From NCBI GenBank assembly GCA_002469605.1, contig DKMV01000095.1, forward strand, positions 6,625 through 13,655: a stretch of DNA of 7,031 nt, in the 5' to 3' direction. The notes under the pieces were generated by a model. The model saw only the letters and a program-made list of their open reading frames with translations. It did not search any database and was not told the DNA's origin. The stretch's first letter is position 1; the number at the start of each line of letters is the position of its first letter. Origin of the DNA: Leclercia sp. UBA7405 (GTDB lineage Bacteria > Pseudomonadota > Gammaproteobacteria > Enterobacterales > Enterobacteriaceae). Both the position numbers and the translations under genes were made by a program. Shown in pieces: positions 1-7,031 of this stretch.

Positions 1-1587
<1,587 letters not shown>

Positions 1588-1611
1588 TTAACCAGGAATT
1601 CGCATTGATTG

Positions 1612-2193
1612 TCAGAGATTGTGCAGCCCAAGAAAATCGACAATCTGGGTGAAATGATTCTCAAAGCCCGTGAAAGCATGATTACCGCCCTCTTCTACAG
1701 TCTGGCGGCAAGAGGCGTAATACGCCACCGCCTGGCGGTAATCCAGCACTTCGTCACCCGTCTGTTGCAGAAGCCAGATAAGGTCTGGCGCTTCCAGCGG
1801 GTCGATCTGCATAACTTTAAGATCGTAAATATGGCGAGACTCTAGCACATATTGCTGCCCGGTGTAGGGGTTCTCGTTGTGGCCGAGAAAGTCCGCTAAC
1901 AGTTCAAATGGGCGCACCGCCGGGTTAACCACTACCGTCGGTAACATAAAGCATTGTGACAGCCAGGTGGCATAGTATCCCCCAAGCGAGGAGCCCACCA
2001 CGCCAAGGGGCTCGCCCCCGTGCGTCAGCACGATAGACTCAAGCATTTCGGCGGCATCGGCGGGGTATGGCGGCAGCTGTGGCACGATCATCTCCACCTG
2101 CGGATGATGCGCTTTCAGCCACTCACCAAACTGGGTCGCTTTTGCGGAGCGCGGGGAGCTGTTAAACCCGTGCAAATAAAGAAGTGCAGACAT
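1612..2193 (-). CDS. yqiA: YqiA esterase, alpha/beta-hydrolase (UPF0227)
   Basis: Small cytoplasmic alpha/beta-hydrolase of 193 residues, the usual length of this family. The E. coli homologue is reported to hydrolyse short acyl esters and palmitoyl-CoA in vitro; its physiological substrate is not known. Visible motifs are HGFNSS at residues 8-13, which probably forms the oxyanion region, and the nucleophile elbow Gly-Ser-Ser-Leu-Gly-Gly at 67-72 with Ser69 as nucleophile. The likely charge-relay residues are Asp147 (in QQTGDEV) and His172 (in GGNHAF). There is no signal peptide or membrane segment. The ATG shares one base with the cpdA stop (TGATG), which fixes the start and suggests translational coupling. 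It is the fourth gene of the nudF-to-parE operon. The triad assignment is inferred from motifs. Confidence 0.95.
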   Translation of the reverse strand: MSALLYLHGFNSSPRSAKATQFGEWLKAHHPQVEMIVPQLPPYPADAAEMLESIVLTHGGEPLGVVGSSLGGYYATWLSQCFMLPTVVVNPAVRPFELLADFLGHNENPYTGQQYVLESRHIYDLKVMQIDPLEAPDLIWLLQQTGDEVLDYRQAVAYYASCRQTVEEGGNHAFTGFENHFTQIVDFLGLHNL

Positions 2194-3020
2194 CAGTAGC
2201 CTTCAGACGCCGTATCAGGGCGGAACTGCGCGCCCTGCAGGCGGCAGACCTGGGTCGTGAGCGTGCCGTCGGCATGCAGTTCCAGCCAGCGCCAGCCGGG
2301 GGCAATGGTATCCAGCGTAAAGTTGGCGCAGTGCGGTTTGAACTGCACGCAGGTGGATGGGGTGGCCAGCAGACGGCGGCCGTTCCAGTCGAGATCCTGC
2401 TCCTGATGAATATGGCCGCAGAGCAAGGTCTTCGCCTGCGGATAGTTCGACAGCACCTGGTCCAGATCGGCAGAGTTGCGCAGGCTATGCTGGTCGAGCC
2501 AGCTGCATCCCGCCGGCAGCGGATGATGGTGCAACAACAGAAGGGTGTGGCGTCCGGGCTCGGCGGCCAGCTTGTCTTCAAGCCACTCAAGCTGGAATTC
2601 GCTCAGCTCCCCGTGGGGGACGCCAAAGACCTGGCTGTCGAGCAGCAGGATCTGCCAGTGGTCGCCCACAAAAACCCGCTTTGCCGGAGAGATACCGGCC
2701 TCCTGCAGAGCGCTGTACATGGCGGGCTGGAAATCGTGGTTGCCCGGCAACCAGACGCAGGGCACGCTGAAGCTCGCGATACCCTCAGCGAAGTGCTGGT
2801 AGGCCGCGGCGGTTTGATCCTGCGCCAAATCGCCCGTAGCGACGATCAGATCGCATTCGCGCCTCTCTGCATGAATGGCGTTCAGAACCGCCTGATAGCT
2901 CTCCCAGGTATTCACGCCCAACAGGGTTTCATGCTTTTCGGCAAACAGGTGAGTATCGGTAATTTGTAATACCCTGACTGGCGCCCCACCAGCAGCAGTC
3001 AGGTTTAACAGGCTTTCCAA
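2193..3020 (-). CDS. cpdA: 3',5'-cyclic AMP phosphodiesterase CpdA
   Basis: Calcineurin-like metallophosphoesterase that hydrolyses cAMP to 5'-AMP and so lowers CRP activation; cytoplasmic, metal-dependent. The 275 residues match E. coli CpdA in length. The metal-site series is complete: Asp22-x-His24, Gly63-Asp64, Gly-Asn94-His95-Asp96, His164-His-His-Pro, and Gly-His203-Ile-His205. Translation starts at TTG (3020-3018). I chose it because AAGGA sits six bases upstream, the next in-frame ATG would remove most of the first catalytic motifs, and E. coli cpdA as I recall it also begins with TTG followed by the same Glu-Ser-Leu-Leu. The stop overlaps the yqiA start by one base, and yqiB ends 24 nt upstream. 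The rare start codon probably keeps expression low. Function is secure from family knowledge. Confidence 0.97.
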   Translation of the reverse strand: MESLLNLTAAGGAPVRVLQITDTHLFAEKHETLLGVNTWESYQAVLNAIHAERRECDLIVATGDLAQDQTAAAYQHFAEGIASFSVPCVWLPGNHDFQPAMYSALQEAGISPAKRVFVGDHWQILLLDSQVFGVPHGELSEFQLEWLEDKLAAEPGRHTLLLLHHHPLPAGCSWLDQHSLRNSADLDQVLSNYPQAKTLLCGHIHQEQDLDWNGRRLLATPSTCVQFKPHCANFTLDTIAPGWRWLELHADGTLTTQVCRLQGAQFRPDTASEGY

Positions 3021-3026
3021 ATGGTG

Positions 3027-3031
3027 TCCTT
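3027..3031 (-). promoter_or_regulatory. Shine-Dalgarno site for the TTG start of cpdA
   Basis: On the minus strand AAGGA lies six bases before TTG at 3020. This good spacing, with no ATG or GTG near the same spot in frame, is what supports the TTG start. Confidence 0.75.
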
Positions 3032-3044
3032 AGGTTTCACGACG

Positions 3045-3467
3045 CTAACAAACCGGAATCGCCATCGCTCCATGTGCTAAACAATATCTTAGCCAGTCGG
3101 CCAGAAACTGATTAATTTGATGCTTTTCGTCACGTTGATGCAACTTTTTATTTGGGTAATCATACCGCGCTTTAAAGCGGAAGATCTGCTGGCTTGAACA
3201 CACTTCAGCGACCATCGCGTCGTGATAAAGCCGCACTGACATTGACGGCAGGCTCCAGTAGCTGACGGATGGGGCCGTCTGTTCTATTTCGACCAGCGTG
3301 GTGTAACGGGTTGATTCAGTAATAGTTAATCGATACTGCGCGTTGCTCACCTGATAACTCACCGTTTCGCCGACCGCATCGTTACGCGGTAGCAGGCGAC
3401 GAAGTTGTGCGAAGTTGGTCTCGCACAGACGCATCATTTCAGGGAAGTCAGGTGTATAACGCTTCAT
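3045..3467 (-). CDS. yqiB: YqiB, DUF1249 family protein of unknown function
   Basis: Conserved gammaproteobacterial protein of 140 residues with no assigned function. It begins Met-Lys-Arg-Tyr-Thr-Pro-Asp-Phe-Pro and is rich in aromatic and basic residues ([19 protein letters not shown] near the C-terminal third). No signal peptide, membrane segment or known catalytic motif is visible; it looks like a small soluble cytoplasmic protein. I use the ATG at 3467, which overlaps the nudF stop by four bases (ATGA) and gives the E. coli length. A GTG three codons upstream (3476) is possible and would give 143 residues. The position between nudF and cpdA, both nucleotide hydrolases, is conserved in enterobacteria, but this does not establish a role. 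The family call is secure; function is unknown. Confidence 0.94.
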   Translation of the reverse strand: MKRYTPDFPEMMRLCETNFAQLRRLLPRNDAVGETVSYQVSNAQYRLTITESTRYTTLVEIEQTAPSVSYWSLPSMSVRLYHDAMVAEVCSSQQIFRFKARYDYPNKKLHQRDEKHQINQFLADWLRYCLAHGAMAIPVC

Positions 3468-4096
3468 TTTTTCCACTCGTTTCGTAACTCTTTATAGTGC
3501 AGCTGGAGCCATTGCAGGGCGATGACAGAAGCCGCGTTGTCGATTTTCCCCTCTTCTACCCAAAGGTAAGCCTGCTCCCGGCTTACCACATGAACCCGAA
3601 TATCTTCGTTTTCATCAGCCAGACCGTGAATACCTTGCGCGGTCGTGGCGTCCACTTCGCCTACCAGTACGGATAAACGCTCGCTGGTACCCCCCGGGCT
3701 TGCCAGATAGCTCGTCACCGGTTTGGTGCGGCCAACCTCAAGCCCGGCCTCCTCCATTGCTTCGCGGCGGGCAACGTCTTCCGGCGTTTCACCCTCTTCT
3801 ACCATCCCCGCCACCATTTCCAGTAGCCATGGGCTTTCGCTGGTATCAAATGCCGCGATGCGGATCTGCTCTACCAGTACCACTTCGTCACGCACTGGGT
3901 CAAAGGGTAGCAATACTGCGGCGTGCCCGCGCTCAAAAATTTCGCGCGTCACTTCACCGCTCATTTCACCGTTAAATAAACGATGACGAAAACGATAGAG
4001 ATCGAGCGAAAAAAAACCACTGTAGAGTGTTTCTCGTGCAATAATTTCTACATCGTTTTTAGTGAAGGTCACCGGCAGCTTTTCTGGTTTTTGCAT
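3464..4096 (-). CDS. nudF: ADP-ribose pyrophosphatase (Nudix hydrolase)
   Basis: Hydrolyses ADP-ribose, and some related ADP-sugars, to AMP and ribose 5-phosphate, clearing a reactive product of NAD turnover; a cytoplasmic homodimer in E. coli. The 210 residues compare with 209 in E. coli. The Nudix box spans 97-119: Gly97, Glu103, Arg111-Glu112, Glu115-Glu116, Gly118. Glu112 and Glu116 are the metal ligands, and Glu162 matches the catalytic loop glutamate of the E. coli enzyme. Residues 133-140 (SPGGTSER) form the conserved stretch after the box. I chose the ATG at 4096 because a full AGGAGGA precedes it at four bases. An in-frame TTG at 4114 would add six residues but lies upstream of that site. 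It is the first gene of the leftward operon; its stop overlaps the yqiB start by four bases. Confidence 0.97.
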   Translation of the reverse strand: MQKPEKLPVTFTKNDVEIIARETLYSGFFSLDLYRFRHRLFNGEMSGEVTREIFERGHAAVLLPFDPVRDEVVLVEQIRIAAFDTSESPWLLEMVAGMVEEGETPEDVARREAMEEAGLEVGRTKPVTSYLASPGGTSERLSVLVGEVDATTAQGIHGLADENEDIRVHVVSREQAYLWVEEGKIDNAASVIALQWLQLHYKELRNEWKK

Positions 4097-4100
4097 GAGT

Positions 4101-4107
4101 TCCTCCT
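4101..4107 (-). promoter_or_regulatory. Strong Shine-Dalgarno site of nudF
   Basis: The minus strand reads AGGAGGA four bases before the ATG at 4096. It decides between that ATG and the upstream in-frame TTG at 4114. Confidence 0.85.
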
Positions 4108-4138
4108 GGTACAAATGGTGGTGTAATGTTGGATTTCA

Positions 4139-4167
4139 ATTCTGCTAAAATGCGGTTTCTTTAACAG
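4139..4167 (-). promoter_or_regulatory. Possible sigma-70 promoter of the nudF-parE operon
   Basis: On the minus strand CTGTTA (4167-4162) and CAGAAT (4144-4139) are separated by 17 bases. They match consensus at 3 of 6 and 4 of 6 positions. Transcription would begin near 4132, giving a leader of roughly 35 nt. The match is weak. A promoter must lie in this divergent region, because nudF heads the operon, but its exact place is a guess. Confidence 0.25.
4143..4151 (+). promoter_or_regulatory. Upstream extended -10 element facing tolC
   Basis: TGC followed by TAAAAT (5 of 6 to TATAAT) forms an extended -10 box; no good -35 is seen. It nearly repeats the proximal box TGC-TAGAAT at 4234-4242. 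E. coli tolC is known to have several promoters, some upstream of its mar box, and this could be one of them. It overlaps the candidate nudF promoter on the other strand. Confidence 0.4.
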
Positions 4168-4196
4168 TGTGGTAAATTGCTGCACGTTACCGCCGG

Positions 4197-4215
4197 ATGG
4201 CACGGAACGCCAACC
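4197..4215 (+). promoter_or_regulatory. MarA/SoxS/Rob binding site (marbox) of tolC
   Basis: The 19 bases match the mar box consensus AYnGCACnnWnnRYYAAAY at every defined position but one: the core GCAC is at 4200-4203 and GCCAAC replaces RYYAAA. The site ends next to the -35 region of the proximal tolC promoter, the layout of class II MarA-type activation. E. coli tolC is an established member of the mar-sox-rob regulon, so the call is well supported, though binding itself is inferred. Confidence 0.75.
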
Positions 4216-4242
4216 TTTTACACTGGCGAAGTCTGCTAGAAT
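4214..4242 (+). promoter_or_regulatory. Proximal tolC promoter with extended -10
   Basis: TAGAAT at 4237-4242, preceded by TGC, is a good extended -10. Seventeen bases upstream is CCTTTT (4214-4219), a poor -35; TTTACA at 4217-4222 fits better but leaves only 14 bases of spacing. A weak -35 touching the mar box is expected for an activator-dependent promoter. Transcription would start near 4249, giving a leader of about 50 nt that ends in AAGGAAA shortly before the tolC ATG. Confidence 0.6.
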
Positions 4243-4300
4243 CGGTAAATTATTTTTCAATTAGATCAGCGCTAACAAAGCTTCACAACAAGGAAAGCAA

Positions 4301-5779
4301 ATGAAGAAATTGCTCCCCATCCTCATCGGCCTGAGCCTGACGGGTTTCAGCGCGATGAGTCAGGCAGAGGACCTGTTACAGGTTTATAAACAGGCACGAC
4401 TGAGCAACCCGGAATTGCGTAAATCCGCTGCCGATCGTGACGCTGCATTTGAAAAGATTAATGAATCACGCAGCCCGCTTCTGCCACAGCTCGGCTTAGG
4501 TGCAGATTATACCTACAACAACGGTTATCGCGATGCTAACGGCGTAGATTCTAACGTCACCAGCGGTTCATTACAGTTAACACAGACCCTGTTCGATTTG
4601 TCGAAATGGCACGCCCTGACCCTGCAGGAAAAATCTGCCGGCATTCAGGATGTGACCTACCAGACCGATCAGCAGACCCTGATCCTGAACACCGCCACCG
4701 CCTATTTTAAAGTGCTGAGCGCAATCGATACGCTCTCCTACATCGAAGCGCAGAAACAGGCTATCTACCGTCAGTTAGACCAGACCACCCAGCGTTTCAA
4801 CGTAGGCCTGGTTGCTATTACCGACGTGCAAAACGCCCGTTCACAGTACGACAGCGTGCTGGCGAATGAAGTGACCGCCCGTAACGATCTGGACAATGCC
4901 GTTGAACAACTGCGCCAGATCACCGGCAATTACTATCCGCAACTGGCCTCACTGAACGTTGACAGCTTCAAAACCGATAAGCCGCAGGCGGTGAATGCCC
5001 TGCTGAAAGAAGCTGAAAACCGTAACCTGTCGCTGCTGCAGGCCCGTCTGAGTCAGGATCTTGCCCGCGAGCAGATTCGACTGGCGCAGGATGGCCATCT
5101 GCCGACCCTGAGCCTGAGCGCTTCTACCTCTATGTCCAACACCAGCTACAGCGGCTCCAGAACCAACGGTCTGGGGTATGACGACAGCGATGTTGGCCAG
5201 AACAAAGTTGGCCTGAACTTCTCCCTGCCGCTGTATCAGGGCGGGATGGTTAACTCACAGGTTAAACAGGCGCAGTACAACTTCGTTGGCGCCAGCGAGC
5301 AGCTTGAAAGCGCGCACCGCAGCGTTGTGCAGAACGTACGCTCCTCCTTCAACAACGTAAATGCTTCCATCAGCAGCATCAACGCCTACAAACAGGCCGT
5401 TGTCTCTGCCCAGAGCTCTCTGGATGCATCCGAAGCCGGTTACTCTGTCGGTACCCGTACCATCGTTGACGTGCTGGATGCGACCACCACCCTGTATAAC
5501 GCCAAGCAGCAGCTCTCTAACGCGCGTTATAACTACCTGATCAACCAGCTGAACATTAAGTCCGCACTGGGTACCCTGAACGAACAGGATCTGCAGATGC
5601 TGAACAGCTCGCTGGGTAAACCTGTCTCCACCACGCCAGAAGTGGTAGCGCCGGAAAACCCGCAGCAGGACGCCTCCGCAGACGGCTATAACGGCAACGG
5701 TGCGGCACCTGCCGTGCAGCCTGCCTCCGCCACCTCTACTTCCCGCAGCAACAACAGCGCGAACCCGTTCCGTAACTGA
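4301..5779 (+). CDS. tolC: Outer membrane efflux and secretion channel TolC
   Basis: Trimeric outer membrane channel with a periplasmic alpha-helical tunnel; the shared exit duct for AcrAB, EmrAB and MacAB efflux and for type I secretion of haemolysin and colicin V in E. coli. The 492-residue precursor (493 in E. coli) has a signal peptide ending Ser-Gln-Ala22 before Glu23. The two-fold internal repeat is visible: NVGLVAITDV at 167-176 matches SVGTRTIVDV at 382-391. The periplasmic gate is conserved: precursor Tyr381, Arg386, Asp390 and Asp393 correspond to mature E. coli Tyr362, Arg367, Asp371 and Asp374, offset by three. The offset comes from a second extracellular loop (about 284-300) three residues shorter than in E. 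coli. The tail beyond about 445 is low-complexity (Ala, Ser, Asn, Pro) and diverged. AAGGAAA lies just upstream of the ATG. Regulation is probably by the mar box at 4197. Confidence 0.99.
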   Translation: MKKLLPILIGLSLTGFSAMSQAEDLLQVYKQARLSNPELRKSAADRDAAFEKINESRSPLLPQLGLGADYTYNNGYRDANGVDSNVTSGSLQLTQTLFDLSKWHALTLQEKSAGIQDVTYQTDQQTLILNTATAYFKVLSAIDTLSYIEAQKQAIYRQLDQTTQRFNVGLVAITDVQNARSQYDSVLANEVTARNDLDNAVEQLRQITGNYYPQLASLNVDSFKTDKPQAVNALLKEAENRNLSLLQARLSQDLAREQIRLAQDGHLPTLSLSASTSMSNTSYSGSRTNGLGYDDSDVGQNKVGLNFSLPLYQGGMVNSQVKQAQYNFVGASEQLESAHRSVVQNVRSSFNNVNASISSINAYKQAVVSAQSSLDASEAGYSVGTRTIVDVLDATTTLYNAKQQLSNARYNYLINQLNIKSALGTLNEQDLQMLNSSLGKPVSTTPEVVAPENPQQDASADGYNGNGAAPAVQPASATSTSRSNNSANPFRN

Positions 5780-5784
5780 TGCTG

Positions 5785-5815
5785 TCACCCGGCCTGTAAC
5801 CTGCAGGCCGGGTGA
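5785..5815 (+). terminator. GC-rich hairpin after tolC, weak or partial terminator
   Basis: A perfect 12-bp stem (5785-5796 with 5804-5815, core CACCCGGCCTG) closes a 7-nt loop six bases after the tolC stop. The following bases, GTTATCGTCC, are not a U tract, so efficient intrinsic termination is doubtful. It may instead protect the tolC transcript 3' end or lower read-through into ygiB. Confidence 0.55.
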
Positions 5816-5955
5816 GTTATCGTCCCAGACGACAAAAAAACGTAAGCCAACGTAAAGATCCCCTCGTTTCGCCCCCTCCGCTTCAATTTCGACCACTCAT
5901 CCTCTATTCTGAGCGTTATTTACTTCGTATTACCACTGGGTCCTGGAAGACAATT
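5816..5955 (+). other. Non-coding spacer between tolC hairpin and ygiB
   Basis: No gene is visible here. Between 5860 and 5910 the plus strand is C-rich and G-poor (24 C, 4 G in 51 bases), a composition typical of Rho loading sites. A run of seven A is at 5834-5840. No convincing promoter is present; the best pair, TTCAAT (5882) and TATTCT (5905) with 17-bp spacing, is weak. The spacer ends with the ygiB ribosome binding site GGAAGA at 5944-5949. Confidence 0.4.
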
Positions 5956-6621
5956 ATGAAACGGACAAAATCCATCAATCACGCTTCGTTCCGCAAAAGC
6001 TGGAACGCGCGTCATCTTACGCCTGTCGCCCTGGCGGTTACTGCCGTCTTTATGCTGGCGGGCTGTGAACAAAACGACGAGACGGTCTCGCTCTATCAGA
6101 ATGCCGACGACTGTGCCTCCGCTACCGGTAACAAAGCGGAATGTACCACCGCTTATAACAACGCCTTGAAGGAAGCCGAACGTACCGCGCCGAAATATGC
6201 CAGCCGTGAAGAGTGCGTGGCCGAGTTTGGTGAAGGCCAGTGCCAGCAGACACCGGCTCAGGCCGGCACCGCACCTGAAAACCAGGCACAGGCGCAGTCC
6301 AGCGGCAGCTTCTGGATGCCGCTGATGGCAGGCTACATGATGGGCCGCCTGATGGGCGGCGGCGCAGGCTACCAGCAGCAGCCGCTGTTCAGCTCGAAAA
6401 ACCCGGCCAGCCCGGCTTACGGTCAATACACCGATGCCAGCGGCAAAGGCTATGGTGCCGCCCAGCCGGGCCGTACCATGAACGTACCGAAAACCGCGAT
6501 GGCGCCAAAACCAGCGACCACCAGCACCGTTACCCGCGGCGGTTTTGGTGAATCTGTTGCGAAACAGAACACCATGCAGCGCAGCGCGACCGGCACCTCC
6601 GGCCGCTCAATGGGCGGCTGA
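5956..6621 (+). CDS. ygiB: YgiB, DUF1190 predicted lipoprotein
   Basis: Protein of 221 residues (223 in E. coli) with no established biochemical role. A basic N-terminal region of about 20 residues leads into a hydrophobic segment (24-35) ending in a lipobox, Leu34-Ala-Gly-Cys37. Lipidation at Cys37 followed by Glu38 would favour the outer membrane by the usual sorting rule. Four further cysteines (53, 63, 87, 96) flank a charged helix-like segment and could form two disulphides in the periplasm. Residues 99-117 are Gln/Ala-rich, 118-137 carry a Met- and Gly-rich stretch ([17 protein letters not shown]), and the rest is Ser/Thr/Gly-rich and probably disordered. The start is the ATG with GGAAGA six bases before it; the frame stays open upstream to 5812 without support. 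It ends two bases before ygiC. E. coli YjfM is a known paralogue. Confidence 0.93.
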   Translation: MKRTKSINHASFRKSWNARHLTPVALAVTAVFMLAGCEQNDETVSLYQNADDCASATGNKAECTTAYNNALKEAERTAPKYASREECVAEFGEGQCQQTPAQAGTAPENQAQAQSSGSFWMPLMAGYMMGRLMGGGAGYQQQPLFSSKNPASPAYGQYTDASGKGYGAAQPGRTMNVPKTAMAPKPATTSTVTRGGFGESVAKQNTMQRSATGTSGRSMGG

Positions 6622-6623
6622 TA

Positions 6624-7031
6624 ATGGAACGAGTCACTATTGTTGAGCGCCCGGACTGGCGCGAAAAGGCGAACGAATACGGTTTCAACTTCCACACCAT
6701 GTACGGCGAGCCGTACTGGTGTGAAGACGCTTACTACAAGCTCACCCTGGAGCAGGTTGAAAAGCTGGAAGAGGTGACCGCCGAACTGCACCAGATGTGC
6801 CTTAAGGTGGTGGATAAAGTCATCGCCAGCGATGCGCTGATGACTAAATTCCGCATTCCAAAGCACACCTGGGGTTTTGTGCGCCAGTCATGGCAGACCC
6901 ATCAGCCCTCGCTCTACTCCCGCCTCGATCTGGCCTGGGATGGCACCGGCGAGCCTAAGCTGCTCGAGAACAATGCCGATACGCCAACCTCCCTGTACGA
7001 AGCGGCGTTCTTCCAGTGGATCTGGCTGGAA
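6624..7031 (+). CDS. ygiC: YgiC, glutathionylspermidine synthase-like ATP-grasp protein, N-terminal part
   Basis: The first 136 residues of a protein of about 386 in E. coli; the window ends inside it. It belongs to the GSP_synth family, which shares the C-terminal ATP-grasp amide ligase domain of the bifunctional enzyme Gss but lacks its N-terminal amidase. The start Met-Glu-Arg-Val and the stretch [13 protein letters not shown] (26-38) match E. coli YgiC as I recall it. Glu115-Asn-Asn-Ala-Asp-Thr-Pro-Thr122 looks like the conserved substrate-side motif of the family. The ATP-binding residues would lie beyond the edge, so activity cannot be judged. No signal peptide, so cytoplasmic. It starts two bases after the ygiB stop with little Shine-Dalgarno sequence, implying translational coupling. 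The true substrate is unknown; glutathionylspermidine should not be assumed. YjfC is the E. coli paralogue. Confidence 0.93.
   Translation, partial: MERVTIVERPDWREKANEYGFNFHTMYGEPYWCEDAYYKLTLEQVEKLEEVTAELHQMCLKVVDKVIASDALMTKFRIPKHTWGFVRQSWQTHQPSLYSRLDLAWDGTGEPKLLENNADTPTSLYEAAFFQWIWLE

Noticed and set aside
1712..1724. Perfect inverted repeat GGCGTA-A-TACGCC inside yqiA
   Set aside because: Short, within conserved coding sequence, and no U tract or operator context follows.
2184..2969. Plus-strand open frame of 261 codons opposite cpdA
   Set aside because: The minus-strand protein has every CpdA metal-site motif; the antisense product resembles nothing I know.
4126..4164. Twelve-residue plus-strand leader ORF upstream of tolC with GGTGG before it
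   Set aside because: It would lie on a transcript only if a promoter further upstream exists, and it has no run of regulatory codons or paired hairpins typical of attenuation leaders.
4167..4188. Possible CRP site (TGTGG and a GCAC half) upstream of tolC
   Set aside because: Only one half matches the TGTGA-N6-TCACA consensus, and loosely.
5785..5815. REP or BIME repeat unit after tolC
   Set aside because: The stem does not match the REP consensus and there is no second copy in the window.
5255..5896. Minus-strand open frame of 213 codons opposite the end of tolC
   Set aside because: It is antisense to the conserved tolC coding sequence, with no ribosome site or family resemblance.
5882..5910. 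TTCAAT and TATTCT as a ygiB promoter
   Set aside because: The spacing is 17 bp but only 3 and 4 of 6 bases match; such pairs occur by chance.
5812..5955. Upstream extension of ygiB to 5812
   Set aside because: The added residues have no ribosome site at the start and would bury the signal sequence; the ATG at 5956 has a good ribosome site and the family length.

Overview
The window is chromosomal DNA from a member of the Enterobacteriaceae. Gene content and order, nudF-yqiB-cpdA-yqiA-parE on the minus strand diverging from tolC-ygiB-ygiC on the plus strand, match what I recall of Escherichia coli. The proteins differ from my memory of the E. coli versions at scattered positions, and TolC differs in an exposed loop and in its C-terminal tail. 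This points to a relative such as Enterobacter, Klebsiella or Kosakonia rather than E. coli itself, but the genus cannot be fixed by eye. There are no mobile elements, RNA genes, CRISPR arrays or signs of recent transfer.

Layout, left to right. Positions 1-1584 hold parE (topoisomerase IV subunit B), minus strand, cut by the left edge after residue 528. Positions 1612-2193 hold yqiA (alpha/beta-hydrolase esterase), 2193-3020 cpdA (3',5'-cAMP phosphodiesterase, TTG start), 3045-3467 yqiB (DUF1249, unknown) and 3464-4096 nudF (ADP-ribose pyrophosphatase). All five are minus strand, with gaps of 27 nt or less or small overlaps, so they read as one operon transcribed leftward from nudF. Positions 4097-4300 are the divergent control region: a strong nudF ribosome binding site, a good MarA/SoxS/Rob box, and two extended -10 elements facing tolC. 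Positions 4301-5779 hold tolC, followed by a GC-rich hairpin and a C-rich, G-poor stretch. Positions 5956-6621 hold ygiB (predicted cysteine-containing lipoprotein), and ygiC (glutathionylspermidine-synthase-like ATP-grasp family) starts at 6624 and runs off the right edge.

How the genes fit together: the leftward operon joins nucleotide clean-up (NudF), cAMP turnover (CpdA), a small esterase and the essential decatenating topoisomerase. The rightward unit couples the outer membrane exit channel of the drug efflux pumps and type I secretion systems to two poorly understood genes, ygiB and ygiC. The region is a conserved housekeeping block. The least understood part is the ygiB-ygiC pair and its link to tolC.
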